From Flavobacterium filum DSM 17961 (GTDB lineage Bacteria; Bacteroidota; Bacteroidia; Flavobacteriales; Flavobacteriaceae): a DNA stretch of 64,000 bases. The DNA lies in the NCBI RefSeq assembly GCF_000425465.1, contig NZ_AUDM01000009.1:1-64000 (forward strand), written 5' to 3'. The translations under genes were made by a program, and so were the position numbers. This document shows, one piece after another, positions 16,331 to 25,744 of the stretch; the first letter of the stretch is position 1; the number at the start of each line of letters is the position of its first letter. Under the pieces are notes generated by a model that ran no database searches, was not told where the DNA came from, and saw only the letters and a list, made by a program, of their open reading frames with translations.

Positions 16331-16960
16331 ATGAGGCAAGAACACTTTACGAATGAACCGATTTCTTTTGAGCATTTACCTCAAGTAGAAGCCGTTTCCT
16401 TTCAAACTATTCCAAAGCAATATCTAAATATTGTATATATCAATAATGCATTACTAACGGTTATTTTAGGAATGTTGTTGATGTTATTTACTTTCTTTAA
16501 TGAATGGATACGAGCTCAAATGCTTGTATTTGGTTCTGTTTTGTTCCTTTTTATCGGACTTCTTTTTTGGATGTCATTTATTGGTTATCGAAAAAAAGGC
16601 TACGCAGTTAGAGAAAAAGATATTTTATTTCGCCACGGAATTATTTCCACCACCACCACGATTATTCCCTTTAATCGCATTCAGCATGTAGCGATACATG
16701 AAGGTTTTTTTTCGAGAATGTATGATTTAAGTGAATTACAAATTTACACCGCCGGAGGAAGCAGTAGCGATTTGCACATTCCGGGTTTGCCAAAAGAAGA
16801 AGCAGAACAAATCAAAACCTATTTGTTGAATCAAATTTCTTCTCAAACTTTTAAAACTCCTGAAATAGAATTCATGGAAGAGTCAATTCCTGAAGAACTG
16901 GTTCCGGATGAATCATCTACAACCCAAGAAGCAGCCTCAACTGACGATGAAACAGTTTAA
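16331..16960 (+). CDS. PH domain membrane protein (YdbS-like)
   Basis: The 209-residue protein starts at ATG 16331, one base after the menB stop. It has two membrane helices (about residues 40-62 and 66-86), then a bPH_2 domain starting GYAVREKDILFRHGI and including IPFNRIQHVAIHEG and LQIYTAGGSSSDLHIPGL. An acidic disordered tail (EESIPEELVPDESS) follows. YdbS/YdbT pairs are known as membrane PH-domain partners in Bacillus. The next gene overlaps its end by 14 bases. Its place inside a menaquinone operon suggests a membrane-linked role, otherwise unknown. Confidence 0.8.
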   Translation: MRQEHFTNEPISFEHLPQVEAVSFQTIPKQYLNIVYINNALLTVILGMLLMLFTFFNEWIRAQMLVFGSVLFLFIGLLFWMSFIGYRKKGYAVREKDILFRHGIISTTTTIIPFNRIQHVAIHEGFFSRMYDLSELQIYTAGGSSSDLHIPGLPKEEAEQIKTYLLNQISSQTFKTPEIEFMEESIPEELVPDESSTTQEAASTDDETV

Positions 16961-18455
16961 TCCAAAGGATTTTTCTCAACCCCAGCGGCAATCCATCAAT
17001 GGTATAGTAATTATGTACATGGATACGCTACAAGATATTGTGCGAAATTTGTTTTTGCCTTTAGCTGTAGTGTTGTACCGCTTAGATGGTTCAAAAATGG
17101 TTTGGGTAGTAGTAGGTGTTTTACTTTTATTGGTTTTAATTGGCTTTATAGCTTATTTAAAGTACATTCATTTTACCTTTTATTTGGATCAGGAAAAGCA
17201 AGAATTTGTCATACAAAAAGGAGTCATCACCAAAAATAAAATAACCATTCAACTGGATAAAATTCAACAAGTAAACATCAATCAATCCCTTATTCAAAAG
17301 TTGGTTGGCGTTTATAGTGTGGATATTGATACAGCCGGAAGCAACAAAAAAGAAGTCAGTATTCGAGCGGTTGATAATGCGTTGGCATTGCATTTGAAAC
17401 AGCAATTACTCTCGAATGAAAAAACGATGCTGTCAACTACAATTACTGAAGAAGAAGCAGTTAAACCTTTTTTAAATATTCGTTTATCTACTTTGTTTAA
17501 AGTAGGAATTACATCTAACTACGGAAGAAGTATTGCTCTTATTTTGGGATTTATTGGTTCATTGTATGGAAGTTTTCAAGAAGTAACACAAACTATTGAG
17601 GTTGATGAAGAACAAGTAACCGGTATCGTTAATCAAGGCATCAATTATTTTTCGTTTTCGTTTTTTTTGTTACTGATTTTAGTTTTGGTATTGCTTATTA
17701 ATCTGGTGCGAACCTTAGTAAAATATTATGGTTATCAAATGACGTTTCAAAAAGGAGCAATTGCCATTCAACACGGATTATTCGCCAAAAAGAATACGCT
17801 TTTAAAACCCCTAAAAGTGCAACTTACAATTGTGCGGCAGAATTTTTTTCAACGTAAATTAAGGCTATTTGATGTACATTTAAAACAAGCCGCTGCCACC
17901 AATGAAGTAGAGGAAGAAGGAAAAAAAAGTAGCGAAATTGAAATTCCGGGTTGTCAGCCGGATGAAAAGGAAATTATTTTACGACAATTAGGGTTGTCAA
18001 ATGAACCCGTACTTAAAACTTTTTTGCCCAATTATCGGTATTTAATTAAAGCCATATTACTCGGCATTATTTTACCTGTGATTATCACTTTACTTGTGGC
18101 ACTATACATTTATTCACCTTTACATGCGTATTTGCCGTGGTTGGGTTTGTATGTGGCATTTGTGATGATAATTGTGTATTTCCGTTTCAAAAACTATCGA
18201 TTATTGGTCAACAACGACTTGATTATGATCAAAAAAAATGCGTGGGATGTGCAATTTCAACTTTTGGAAGCCTATAAAATTCAGGGGATTACTACTCAAC
18301 AATATTTTTGGCATCAATCGGCTGATTTGGTGCATCTTACTTTTCATACCGCTGCCGGTGATGTAGGTTTTCATTTTGCCAATTATTCGGAGTTAAAACC
18401 CTGGATTAATTATTGGCTATATTTGGCAGAACGTAGTCAACAAAATTGGATGTAA
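16947..18455 (+). CDS. PH domain membrane protein (YdbT-like)
   Basis: The 502-residue protein is the larger partner of the preceding gene. It has about six membrane helices in three pairs (about residues 25-60, 190-270 and 375-430), each followed by a bPH_2 domain. The first PH domain includes FVIQKGVITKNKITIQLDKI and VYSVDIDTAGSNKKEV. The earlier frame start at 16908 overlaps the neighbour more; the ATG at 16947 (MKQFNPKDFS) is chosen. Coupled translation with the smaller PH protein suggests a complex. The function of these proteins is not established. Confidence 0.8.
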   Translation: MKQFNPKDFSQPQRQSINGIVIMYMDTLQDIVRNLFLPLAVVLYRLDGSKMVWVVVGVLLLLVLIGFIAYLKYIHFTFYLDQEKQEFVIQKGVITKNKITIQLDKIQQVNINQSLIQKLVGVYSVDIDTAGSNKKEVSIRAVDNALALHLKQQLLSNEKTMLSTTITEEEAVKPFLNIRLSTLFKVGITSNYGRSIALILGFIGSLYGSFQEVTQTIEVDEEQVTGIVNQGINYFSFSFFLLLILVLVLLINLVRTLVKYYGYQMTFQKGAIAIQHGLFAKKNTLLKPLKVQLTIVRQNFFQRKLRLFDVHLKQAAATNEVEEEGKKSSEIEIPGCQPDEKEIILRQLGLSNEPVLKTFLPNYRYLIKAILLGIILPVIITLLVALYIYSPLHAYLPWLGLYVAFVMIIVYFRFKNYRLLVNNDLIMIKKNAWDVQFQLLEAYKIQGITTQQYFWHQSADLVHLTFHTAAGDVGFHFANYSELKPWINYWLYLAERSQQNWM

Positions 18456-18493
18456 TTTGTTAATTTTACTTTACTTTTGTAAAAAAATTAGTT

Positions 18494-19435
18494 ATGAAAC
18501 ATTGGATTGAAGCCGCTCGTATACGTACCTTGCCGTTATCTGTTTCCGGAATTTTGGTTGGAAGTTTTTATGCATTGGCTAAACCTACCGAAAACGTATT
18601 GACGCCCACACAAGTATTCAGTTGGAAGATTTTTTGCTTGTTGTTGCTAACTACAATCGGATTGCAAGTATTGTCTAATTTTGCCAACGATTATGGCGAT
18701 GGGGTAAAAGGTACTGATAATGAAGACAGAATTGGTCCGACAAGAGCTTTACAAAGCGGAGCAATTTCTCCCGCTGCCATGAAAAGAGCGATTATCATCA
18801 CCGCTTTCCTTACGTTTTTATCTGCTGTTTGGTTAATTTATACCGCTTTCGGATTGCAATACATGTATTATTCTTTGTTCTTTTTGGCTTTGGGAATCGT
18901 TGCCATTGCTTCTGCCATTCGCTATACTGTTGGTAAAGGAGCTTATGGCTATAAAGGCTACGGAGATGTTTTTGTATTTGTATTTTTTGGTTTAGTAAGT
19001 ACGTACGGTTCTTATTTTATGTTTTCAAAAGTAATTGATTTGTATTTGCTTTTACCGGCTATTGCTATCGGTTTTTTAAGTGTTGGCGTACTAAATCTCA
19101 ACAATATGAGAGATGAAGCCTCTGACCGTAAAGCCGGAAAAAATACCATTGTGGTAAAAATGGGTGGAGAAAACGCTAAAAAATACCATTACTTTTTACT
19201 TATCTCGGCCATGATTTTATTATTGGTATTTGGATTCACACAGCAATTTGCCATTGACCAATTTATTTATGTGATTGTGTTTTTCCCCATCATAAGCCAC
19301 ATGCTTAGGGTAATGAAAACCAAAAATCCGGCAAATTTAGACCCGGAATTGAAACGATTAGCTATAAGTACATTTATGGTATCATTGCTTTTATCGCTTT
19401 GTATGATCTATTTTATTTCAGATGTAATTGTCTAA
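18494..19435 (+). CDS. menA: 1,4-dihydroxy-2-naphthoate octaprenyltransferase
   Basis: MenA attaches the polyprenyl chain to 1,4-dihydroxy-2-naphthoate in the membrane, giving demethylmenaquinone. The 313-residue UbiA-family protein has the first Asp-rich motif NDYGDGVKGTD (about 66-76), the second in DEASDRKAGKNT, and eight to nine membrane helices. The start MKHWIEAARIRTLPLSVSG is typical. A -7-like TACTTTTG (18472-18479) just upstream might give an internal promoter, though no well-spaced -33 box is visible. Confidence 0.95.
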   Translation: MKHWIEAARIRTLPLSVSGILVGSFYALAKPTENVLTPTQVFSWKIFCLLLLTTIGLQVLSNFANDYGDGVKGTDNEDRIGPTRALQSGAISPAAMKRAIIITAFLTFLSAVWLIYTAFGLQYMYYSLFFLALGIVAIASAIRYTVGKGAYGYKGYGDVFVFVFFGLVSTYGSYFMFSKVIDLYLLLPAIAIGFLSVGVLNLNNMRDEASDRKAGKNTIVVKMGGENAKKYHYFLLISAMILLLVFGFTQQFAIDQFIYVIVFFPIISHMLRVMKTKNPANLDPELKRLAISTFMVSLLLSLCMIYFISDVIV

Positions 19436-19453
19436 TTCAAAACAAAATACGCT

Positions 19454-20131
19454 ATGAAAATTACGTTTTACGGACACGCTTCTTTAGGAATTGAAGTAGG
19501 AGGTAAGCACATTTTAGTTGATCCGTTTATTTCCGGAAATCCAAAAGCGGCTCATATTGCTATTGATTCGCTTCTAGCGGATTATATTTTGCTAACTCAC
19601 GCTCATCAAGACCATATTTTAGACGTGGAAGCCATTGCTAAGCGAACAAATGCAACCATCGTTTCCAATTGGGAAATAGCAACGTATTATGGCAACAAAG
19701 GTTTTAACAGTCATCCCATGAATCATGGTGGAAGTTGGAATTTTGATTTTGGTAAAGTGAAATATGTGAATGCAGTACATTCCAGTTCTTTTCCGGATGG
19801 ATCCTATGGTGGAAATCCCGGTGGTTTTGTAATTGAAAGCGAACACAAAAATATTTACATTGCCGGAGATACAGCTTTAACGATGGATATGAAACTGATT
19901 CCACTTCGTACGAAATTGGATTTAGCCATTCTACCCATTGGTGATAACTTTACTATGGATATTGATGATGCTATAATTGCAGCTGAATTTGTAGAATGTG
20001 ACAAAATTTTAGGCGTTCACTTTGATACATTTGGCTACATCGAAATTGACCATGAAGCGGCCATTAAAAAGTTTTTCAACAGCGGAAAAGATTTAATGTT
20101 GCTTGAAATAGGTGACTTTATTGAATTGTAA
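19454..20131 (+). CDS. UPF0173 metal-dependent hydrolase
   Basis: The 225-residue metallo-beta-lactamase-fold protein has metal ligands in THAHQDH (about 48-54), a histidine in VNAVHSSSFP and an aspartate in YIAGDTALT. UPF0173 (YtkL-like) proteins lack a proven reaction. Its place between menA and menC, 18 bases after the first and 3 before the second, makes a menaquinone-linked hydrolysis, for instance of a CoA thioester, an attractive inference: a dedicated DHNA-CoA thioesterase gene is not visible here. Confidence 0.85.
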   Translation: MKITFYGHASLGIEVGGKHILVDPFISGNPKAAHIAIDSLLADYILLTHAHQDHILDVEAIAKRTNATIVSNWEIATYYGNKGFNSHPMNHGGSWNFDFGKVKYVNAVHSSSFPDGSYGGNPGGFVIESEHKNIYIAGDTALTMDMKLIPLRTKLDLAILPIGDNFTMDIDDAIIAAEFVECDKILGVHFDTFGYIEIDHEAAIKKFFNSGKDLMLLEIGDFIEL

Positions 20132-20134
20132 CGT

Positions 20135-21178
20135 TTGAAAGCGACTTATCAAAAATACATATTAGATTTCAAACGCCCTTCCGGCACTTCCAGAGGTGTT
20201 TTAACCCAAAAAGAAACCTGGTTCATCGTTTTAGAAGATAACGGTAAGCGAGGAATAGGAGAGTGCGGTATACTTCGTACCCTGAGTATTGATGACCAAC
20301 CCGATTATGAAGAAAAGCTGCAATGGGTGTGTCAAAACATTCATCTGGGAGTTGATCAACTTTGGGAGGCACTCATCGAGTTTCCTTCTATTCAATTTGG
20401 AGTTGAAATGGCATTTCGTTCGTTGGAAAATGAAAATCCATTTGAATTGTTTCCTTCCACTTTTACTTCAGGAATGGAATCAATGGAAATAAATGGGTTG
20501 GTTTGGATGGGTGAGGAAGCCTTTATGAAAGCCCAAATTGAAGAAAAATTGGCCCAAGGTTTTCGATGCATCAAATTGAAAATCGGAGCCATTGATTTTG
20601 AAAAAGAGTTGGGATTATTAGCCTTTATTCGACAACATTTTGATGCTAAAACCATCGAAATTCGTGTGGATGCAAACGGTGCTTTTGATTTAAATAACGC
20701 TTTAGATAAGTTAAATCAATTAGCTGGTTATGAATTACATAGTATAGAGCAGCCTATTGCGGTAAAACAGCATGACAGGATGGCAGAGCTGTGTAAAATC
20801 ACTCCTTTACCTATTGCCTTGGATGAAGAGTTGATTGGTGTATTTTCAATACCTGAAAAACGTCAATTATTACAAAAGATCACTCCACAATTTATCATTT
20901 TAAAACCCAGTTTGGTTGGTGGATTTCGCGGAGCTCAAGAATGGATTGACCTTGCAGAAGAATTGAACATCGGTTGGTGGGTAACGTCTGCTTTGGAAAG
21001 CAACATTGGTTTAAATGCCATTACGCAGTGGACATTCACGCTGCAAAACCCGATGCCGCAAGGGTTGGGTACGGGTGGATTGTATACGAACAATATTGAT
21101 TGTCCATTAGTTATTGAAAGTGGTAGAATTCACTATCGACAAGTTTTAGGATGGAAAACGGATTTAATTGGTTTTTAA
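20135..21178 (+). CDS. menC: o-succinylbenzoate synthase
   Basis: MenC dehydrates SHCHC to o-succinylbenzoate in menaquinone synthesis. The 347-residue enolase-superfamily protein shows a catalytic lysine in CIKLKIG (KxK), metal ligands in RVDANGAF, EQPI and ALDEEL, and a second lysine in FIILKPSLVGG. No ATG fits; translation must start at the TTG at 20135 (MKATYQKYILDFKRPSGTSRG), three bases after the hydrolase stop. Its 3' end overlaps the convergent NTF2-like gene by 15 bases. The next pathway gene, menE, is absent here. Confidence 0.93.
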   Translation: MKATYQKYILDFKRPSGTSRGVLTQKETWFIVLEDNGKRGIGECGILRTLSIDDQPDYEEKLQWVCQNIHLGVDQLWEALIEFPSIQFGVEMAFRSLENENPFELFPSTFTSGMESMEINGLVWMGEEAFMKAQIEEKLAQGFRCIKLKIGAIDFEKELGLLAFIRQHFDAKTIEIRVDANGAFDLNNALDKLNQLAGYELHSIEQPIAVKQHDRMAELCKITPLPIALDEELIGVFSIPEKRQLLQKITPQFIILKPSLVGGFRGAQEWIDLAEELNIGWWVTSALESNIGLNAITQWTFTLQNPMPQGLGTGGLYTNNIDCPLVIESGRIHYRQVLGWKTDLIGF

Positions 21179-21649
21179 ACCTTGTTCTTCCCTATATTTC
21201 TGAAGTGCAGTTCGAGCTTGTTTTTGGATGGCTTTTTGCATAAAAGGAGTCCATCCTAATACATATCCCTTCCATCCTAAAGCCATACCGCTCCATTTCC
21301 AAAGGTTAAATCGATCGTGATGACGATAAATTAAATGGTCTTTAAATTCAAAGTTAGCTTGGATTTTATTCACCACTTTTCGATTGGTTTTGCTGAAAGT
21401 GTAATGAGCAGTCCACAGAAGAGAACCTTTGTTTTCAAAAGTGTTTACATTTGTAAATTCAATTTTTAACTTTCCTTTGCTGTTTTTTAAGAGCATTTTC
21501 CACATAGCCACTACTTCTTGTTGAGATAGTTTGCCAAATGCGGGGTCAGCGAACTCAGCTTCCGGATGATAGCAGCTTGCCATGGTTTCTCCATCGCCTT
21601 TGCTGAAAGCATCATAAAATTTTAATAAAAGGTTATGGTTCGTAGTCAT
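21164..21649 (-). CDS. NTF2-like / SnoaL-like protein
   Basis: A 161-residue cytosolic protein with the cone-shaped alpha+beta NTF2 pattern: LLLKFYDAFSKGDGETMASCYHPEAEFADPAFG at the start (an N-terminal helix, then the first strand), followed by WKMLL, and later TAHYTFSKTNRKVVNKI and FEFKDHLIYRHHDRFNLWKW. Members bind small hydrophobic molecules or isomerise steroids and polyketides; the substrate here is unknown. It is the last gene of the operon running back from lolD and overlaps its upstream lipoprotein gene by 17 bases. Confidence 0.8.
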   Translation of the reverse strand: MTTNHNLLLKFYDAFSKGDGETMASCYHPEAEFADPAFGKLSQQEVVAMWKMLLKNSKGKLKIEFTNVNTFENKGSLLWTAHYTFSKTNRKVVNKIQANFEFKDHLIYRHHDRFNLWKWSGMALGWKGYVLGWTPFMQKAIQKQARTALQKYREEQGLKTN

Positions 21650-22109
21650 CTTTCCAGTCGGTTGAGTTGATTGAAGTTATTTTATTTTCTTGATTGATAT
21701 ACACTTGTAGTTCTTTGATTCTGTATTTCTTTTCATATTCGCATTGGTAGCGGAATAGCGTAATTTTTGTATCTTCATTATACCTCACTTCTTTTAATTT
21801 CATGTCAATAAATTGTCCAAAACCTCTTAAAACTTGATGGCAAGTCATGGAAATTTTATTCTGCGTGATTTTCTGAATGACTTCCTGAGTAGCTTCTTCG
21901 GTCGTAAACGGTTTAAATGTGGAAGTATTACAGGTCATCAACATTCTTTTTCCTAATTCATAACTTCTTTTTTTCTGAATAGAGGTAGCAGAAGACAATT
22001 CAATCTTTTCAAAATTAGCTTTTATTTTTTCTTTAGGTAAAGAATTGTTTTTAGCTGATTTACAACTGATAAAAAGTAAAATTAAACTATAAAAAACTAT
22101 TTTTTTCAT
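21633..22109 (-). CDS. Hypothetical lipoprotein
   Basis: The start is the ATG at 22109, giving MKKIVFYSLILLFISC with the lipid-modified Cys at 16, and 158 residues. The longer frame reads through the end of the peptidase gene. The mature part has a helical region with a TCNTSTFKPFT segment and two cysteines (TCHQVL and QCEYEKK) that could pair, then a beta-rich end. No family recognised. Its ATG overlaps the stop of the M23 peptidase gene (ATGA). Confidence 0.65.
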   Translation of the reverse strand: MKKIVFYSLILLFISCKSAKNNSLPKEKIKANFEKIELSSATSIQKKRSYELGKRMLMTCNTSTFKPFTTEEATQEVIQKITQNKISMTCHQVLRGFGQFIDMKLKEVRYNEDTKITLFRYQCEYEKKYRIKELQVYINQENKITSINSTDWKDDYEP

Positions 22110-22780
22110 TTGCTTATTTTTAGTAAAAGATTGGGATCCGGACAATTTTCTTGGTAAAAAGCGACATCACTTTTTTTGCATACACCCGGATAATCGCCAA
22201 CATAATCACCAAGCGATTGAATGAGTTGAAAATGCAAATGTGGAGCATAATCTCCATTTTCGGAAGGTTCACCCAAAATGGCAATTTTTTCCCCTTTTGT
22301 TACTTTTTGACCAGTTTGTAAGTCCTTTACACTTTCTAACGACAAATGACCGTATAGCGTATAAAATTCACATTTATTTAGCATGTGCTTCAGGATAACA
22401 GTTGGACCGTAGTCGCCAAAGCCAGCATTGTTTTGCACACTCATGACTTCCCCGTCAAGGGCAGCTAAAACAGCTACCGGTTCATTAATCCACAAGTCTA
22501 AACCAATGTGAATGTTCCGTTCATTTACCGGATTTTCATTAAAAAGGTGACTTCTTTGATATAAATTTCTTCGTTCCATATATCCACCAAAAGCCACTTG
22601 AGCATGATTTCTTTTTAAATGAAAATCAATTGCTTTTATATAGTCGTCAGCAGTTTTAGGCTGTAAGGTAGTCAGCAATTCACTTTCCGGTGATAAATCA
22701 ATCGGACAATATGCTTCATAGGGAATAGAAGCCTCTAAAACGTAACAATCGGTAATTTTTAAAAGTGCTTCAACTAACAT
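22106..22780 (-). CDS. M23 family metallopeptidase
   Basis: A 224-residue protein with the LytM/M23 zinc site: HIGLDLW provides His and Asp, and PHLHFQ provides the third ligand and catalytic histidine. Known members cut peptide cross-links in peptidoglycan. The start at 22780 (MLVEALLKITDCYVLE) has no signal peptide, which is unusual for a wall hydrolase. The 18 extra upstream residues are hydrophobic (LCLVWVFLNIFKFFFM) but overlap the preceding gene's end, so that start is not chosen, though it would provide a membrane anchor. Confidence 0.82.
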   Translation of the reverse strand: MLVEALLKITDCYVLEASIPYEAYCPIDLSPESELLTTLQPKTADDYIKAIDFHLKRNHAQVAFGGYMERRNLYQRSHLFNENPVNERNIHIGLDLWINEPVAVLAALDGEVMSVQNNAGFGDYGPTVILKHMLNKCEFYTLYGHLSLESVKDLQTGQKVTKGEKIAILGEPSENGDYAPHLHFQLIQSLGDYVGDYPGVCKKSDVAFYQENCPDPNLLLKISK

Positions 22781-22790
22781 AAAAAAGAAT

Positions 22791-23555
22791 TTAAAAATGT
22801 TCAAAAACACCCAAACCAAACAAAGCAAAATCATATTTCACCGGATCGATTGGGTCGAGGAGTCTAAGTTGTTCATCTAATTCCGCCAAGGCTTTGGCAT
22901 CGTTTTGTTTTCGGGTGAGTAAATTTAATTTTCTAGCCACATTTCCCGAATGTACATCTAACGGACAGGATAATTGTGAGGGTTGTAAGCTCTTCCAGAT
23001 ACCAAAATCAACCCCACAATTGTCTTTTCGTACCATCCAACGCAAAAACATATTAATGCGTTTGGCTGCAGATTGCTGTAACGGGTCGGAAAGATGTTTT
23101 TCGGCTCGTTTAAGATGCTCAATTTCAAAAAATACTTTTTTAAATGCACTAATAGCAGGCTGTAGCGTTGTAGATTCTTGATGGTTGGTAAAAACATTTT
23201 CCAAACCACCATGACATTGATAAATATGTTTAAGGGCTTTAATAAATGTTATAGCATCTGTTCCATTAAAAGTGCGATGCACAAACGATTCGATTTTGGA
23301 AAGATCAGAGGATTGATGATTTACTACAAATTCATAAGGTGAGTGATCTAAATACTCCATCAATTGCCAGCCGTTTTTGATAATCATTTTGCGATTTCCC
23401 CACGCAATAACAGCAACTAAAAAGGCTGCAATTTCAATGTCTTCTTTCCTTTGAAAGGCATGTGGAATTTGAATTGGGTCACTTTCGATAAATCGAGGAT
23501 GGTTGTATAATTCAACTTTTTTGTCTAAAAATTCTTTTAGCTCTTCCAATTGCAT
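22791..23555 (-). CDS. TIGR02757 family protein
   Basis: A 254-residue protein of the TIGR02757/DUF2400 family, recognised by the N-terminal ESDPIQIPH and IAAFLVAVIAWGNRKMI and the later segment CPLDVHSGNVARKLNL. The family resembles helix-hairpin-helix DNA glycosylases, but no activity is proven as far as I know. Start at ATG 23555 (MQLEELKEFLDKK), 4 bases after the lolD-like stop. It lies in an operon between an ABC ATPase and a peptidase, which gives no clear functional hint. Confidence 0.82.
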   Translation of the reverse strand: MQLEELKEFLDKKVELYNHPRFIESDPIQIPHAFQRKEDIEIAAFLVAVIAWGNRKMIIKNGWQLMEYLDHSPYEFVVNHQSSDLSKIESFVHRTFNGTDAITFIKALKHIYQCHGGLENVFTNHQESTTLQPAISAFKKVFFEIEHLKRAEKHLSDPLQQSAAKRINMFLRWMVRKDNCGVDFGIWKSLQPSQLSCPLDVHSGNVARKLNLLTRKQNDAKALAELDEQLRLLDPIDPVKYDFALFGLGVFEHF

Positions 23556-23559
23556 TTTG

Positions 23560-24231
23560 TCACAGTTCAGAAGTTGCAAATAAACCGTCTTTCATCACTA
23601 ATTTTCGGTCAGCCATGTTGGCTAAAGTCTGATTATGGGTTACAATCACAAACGTTTGTCCGAATTCATCTCTCAATTTAAAAAAGAGTTCATGCAAATT
23701 TTCTGCTGATTGCGTATCCAAATTACCCGACGGTTCATCGGCAAAAATGACAGCCGGTTGGTTAATTAAAGCTCTAGCAACTGCCACTCTTTGTTGTTCA
23801 CCGCCAGACAGTTCACCAGGTTTGTGATTACTGCGATGAGAAAGACCTAAATAATTAAGTAAGTAATGTGCGGCTTCTTCTGCTTCTTTTTTTTCTTTTC
23901 CGGCAATAAAAGCGGGAATACATACATTTTCTAATGCTGTAAATTCCGGTAGCAATTGATGAAATTGAAAAATGAATCCCAATTTTTTATTCCGGAATAT
24001 TGACAATTCTTTATCGTTTAGAGAGAGAATAGAATCTCCATCAATTAATAGTGAAGAAGCAAATTCTTTTGATGGTTTTTCTAAGGTGCCCAAAATTTGA
24101 AGCAATGTTGTCTTTCCTGCACCGGATGCTCCTACAATTGCCACAATCTCTCCTTTTTTTACTTCCAAGTCAACGCCTTTTAAAACGTGTAATTGGTCAA
24201 ATTTTTTATGAATGTTTTTGGCTACAATCAT
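23560..24231 (-). CDS. lolD: ABC transporter ATP-binding protein, LolD-like
   Basis: A 223-residue ATPase with Walker [10 protein letters not shown] (34-42), signature [15 protein letters not shown], Walker B VIFADEP and the H-loop in VTHN. The MacB/LolD type and the [10 protein letters not shown] start fit LolD, which drives release of outer-membrane lipoproteins from the inner membrane together with LolC/E. No permease gene lies beside it, as is common in Bacteroidetes. It is the first gene of a five-gene minus-strand operon and is divergent from msrA. Confidence 0.85.
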   Translation of the reverse strand: MIVAKNIHKKFDQLHVLKGVDLEVKKGEIVAIVGASGAGKTTLLQILGTLEKPSKEFASSLLIDGDSILSLNDKELSIFRNKKLGFIFQFHQLLPEFTALENVCIPAFIAGKEKKEAEEAAHYLLNYLGLSHRSNHKPGELSGGEQQRVAVARALINQPAVIFADEPSGNLDTQSAENLHELFFKLRDEFGQTFVIVTHNQTLANMADRKLVMKDGLFATSEL

Positions 24232-24375
24232 GTGTTTCAGTTTTCACAAAGGAACAAAGTTTTTCATTGATTTTGAAGAAAATTGATTTTTATTATAGTG
24301 GAATAAATAATAAATTTACGTTAAAGGGTGTATTTTGTTTAATATATCCATATATTTGTTAAACAAATTTACAAA

Positions 24376-25014
24376 ATGAAATTCGTATCACTCTTCATTT
24401 CTCTGGTAATCACTTCTTGTACGGCTCAAGAAAAAAAACCTTTACCCGCTAATCAACAGAAACAAACAACAATGGATCAAAACATAGAAATGGCCACTTT
24501 GGCCGGTGGTTGCTTTTGGTGTACAGAAGCTATTTTTTTAGATTTAAAAGGCGTTAAAACAGTTGTGTCAGGTTATATTGGAGGAAAAACTCCTAATCCA
24601 ACGTATAAAGAAATATGCACCGGCACCACTGGTCATGCCGAAGCGATTCAAATTACGTATGACCCTAAAGAGATTAGTTATGGGGAATTATTAGAGATTT
24701 ATTTTGCCACACATGACCCAACTACATTAAATCGCCAAGGAAATGATGTAGGAACTCAATACCGCAGTGAGATATTTTACCATTCAAAGAAGCAGAAAGA
24801 AATTGCCAACGATTACATCGATTTATTAGTTCAAGAAAAAATATTCAATTCGCCGATTGTGACCAAATTATCTCCTGCTGTAACGTTTTATCCGGCAGAA
24901 GATTATCATCAAAATTATTATAATCAAAACAAAACACAATCATATTGCCATTATGTGATTACACCTAAAATTGAAAAATTGAAAAAGTACTATAAAGCTA
25001 AATTAAAAAACTAA
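24376..25014 (+). CDS. msrA: Peptide-methionine (S)-S-oxide reductase, lipoprotein form
   Basis: MsrA reduces the S form of methionine sulfoxide in proteins. The catalytic motif is GCFWC with Cys46 and Cys49. Other family marks are YIGGKTPNPTYKEICTGTTGHAEA and HDPTTLNRQGNDVGTQYRS. The start MKFVSLFISLVITSC is a lipoprotein signal (Cys15), so repair takes place in the envelope. A TATATTTG box (24351-24358) lies just upstream, but the nearest TTTG is only 13 bases away. folE follows after 12 bases. Confidence 0.93.
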   Translation: MKFVSLFISLVITSCTAQEKKPLPANQQKQTTMDQNIEMATLAGGCFWCTEAIFLDLKGVKTVVSGYIGGKTPNPTYKEICTGTTGHAEAIQITYDPKEISYGELLEIYFATHDPTTLNRQGNDVGTQYRSEIFYHSKKQKEIANDYIDLLVQEKIFNSPIVTKLSPAVTFYPAEDYHQNYYNQNKTQSYCHYVITPKIEKLKKYYKAKLKN

Positions 25015-25026
25015 CTCAACATTGCT

Positions 25027-25698
25027 ATGGAAAACGTATTAGAAAAAGAAATATTTGATTTAATTGGGGATGGTCATCAAATGACTTCTGCTGAAACGCC
25101 TTTACGTCCGGATGCTTTTGATAAATCGGATGCGGAAAAAATGGCTACTATAGAGAAACATTTCCACATCATCATGGAAGAAATGGGACTAGATATGACA
25201 GATGATAGTTTGAGAGGTACGCCTCACCGTGTGGCTAAAATGTTCATACAAGAAATATTTAGTGGATTGAATCCTGCAAACAAACCTAAAATATCTGTTT
25301 TTGAAAACAGTTATCACTATGATAAAATGTTGGTTGAAGCGAATATTAGTTTCAACTCTACTTGTGAGCACCATTTTTTACCCATTATTGGAAAAGCCCA
25401 TATTGGATATGTATCCAACGGAAAAGTAATAGGATTATCAAAATTAAACCGAATTGTGGATTATTATGCAAGAAGACCACAAGTGCAAGAACGCATGATT
25501 ATGCAGATTTTCAATGAACTGAAAACAGTATTGGATACAGAAGATGTGATAGTGGTGGTAGAAGCTGAACATTTGTGCGTGTCCAGCCGCGGTATTAAAG
25601 ACAGTTCGAGTTATACTTCAACCATTCAATATGGCGGAATATTTAAAGACAAAGAAAACCGTAATGACTTTTTCAATTTATTAAAGAAAGAAAATTAA
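25027..25698 (+). CDS. folE: GTP cyclohydrolase I
   Basis: FolE converts GTP to 7,8-dihydroneopterin triphosphate, the first step of folate (and biopterin) synthesis. The 223-residue protein carries zinc ligands C113 and H116 in TCEHHFLP and C184 in EHLCVSSRG, plus the substrate-binding segments GLSKLNRIVDYYARRPQVQE and SYTSTIQYGG. It probably shares a transcript with msrA. Confidence 0.95.
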   Translation: MENVLEKEIFDLIGDGHQMTSAETPLRPDAFDKSDAEKMATIEKHFHIIMEEMGLDMTDDSLRGTPHRVAKMFIQEIFSGLNPANKPKISVFENSYHYDKMLVEANISFNSTCEHHFLPIIGKAHIGYVSNGKVIGLSKLNRIVDYYARRPQVQERMIMQIFNELKTVLDTEDVIVVVEAEHLCVSSRGIKDSSSYTSTIQYGGIFKDKENRNDFFNLLKKEN

Positions 25699-25744
25699 AA
25701 TGGCATTACTTTTGTTGTAAATGATTAAAATTTAATTCATTATC

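Noticed and set aside
18456..18479. menA internal promoter
   Set aside because: TACTTTTG has a TTTG 12 bases away and a TTG 23 bases away; neither spacing fits, so it is not listed as a feature.
24334..24358. msrA promoter from TTTG and TATATTTG
   Set aside because: The boxes are only 13 bases apart, against about 19 expected; only the -7 box is mentioned.
24232..24375. Riboswitch or structured leader before msrA-folE
   Set aside because: The gap is short and AT-rich, and no conserved aptamer features were seen.
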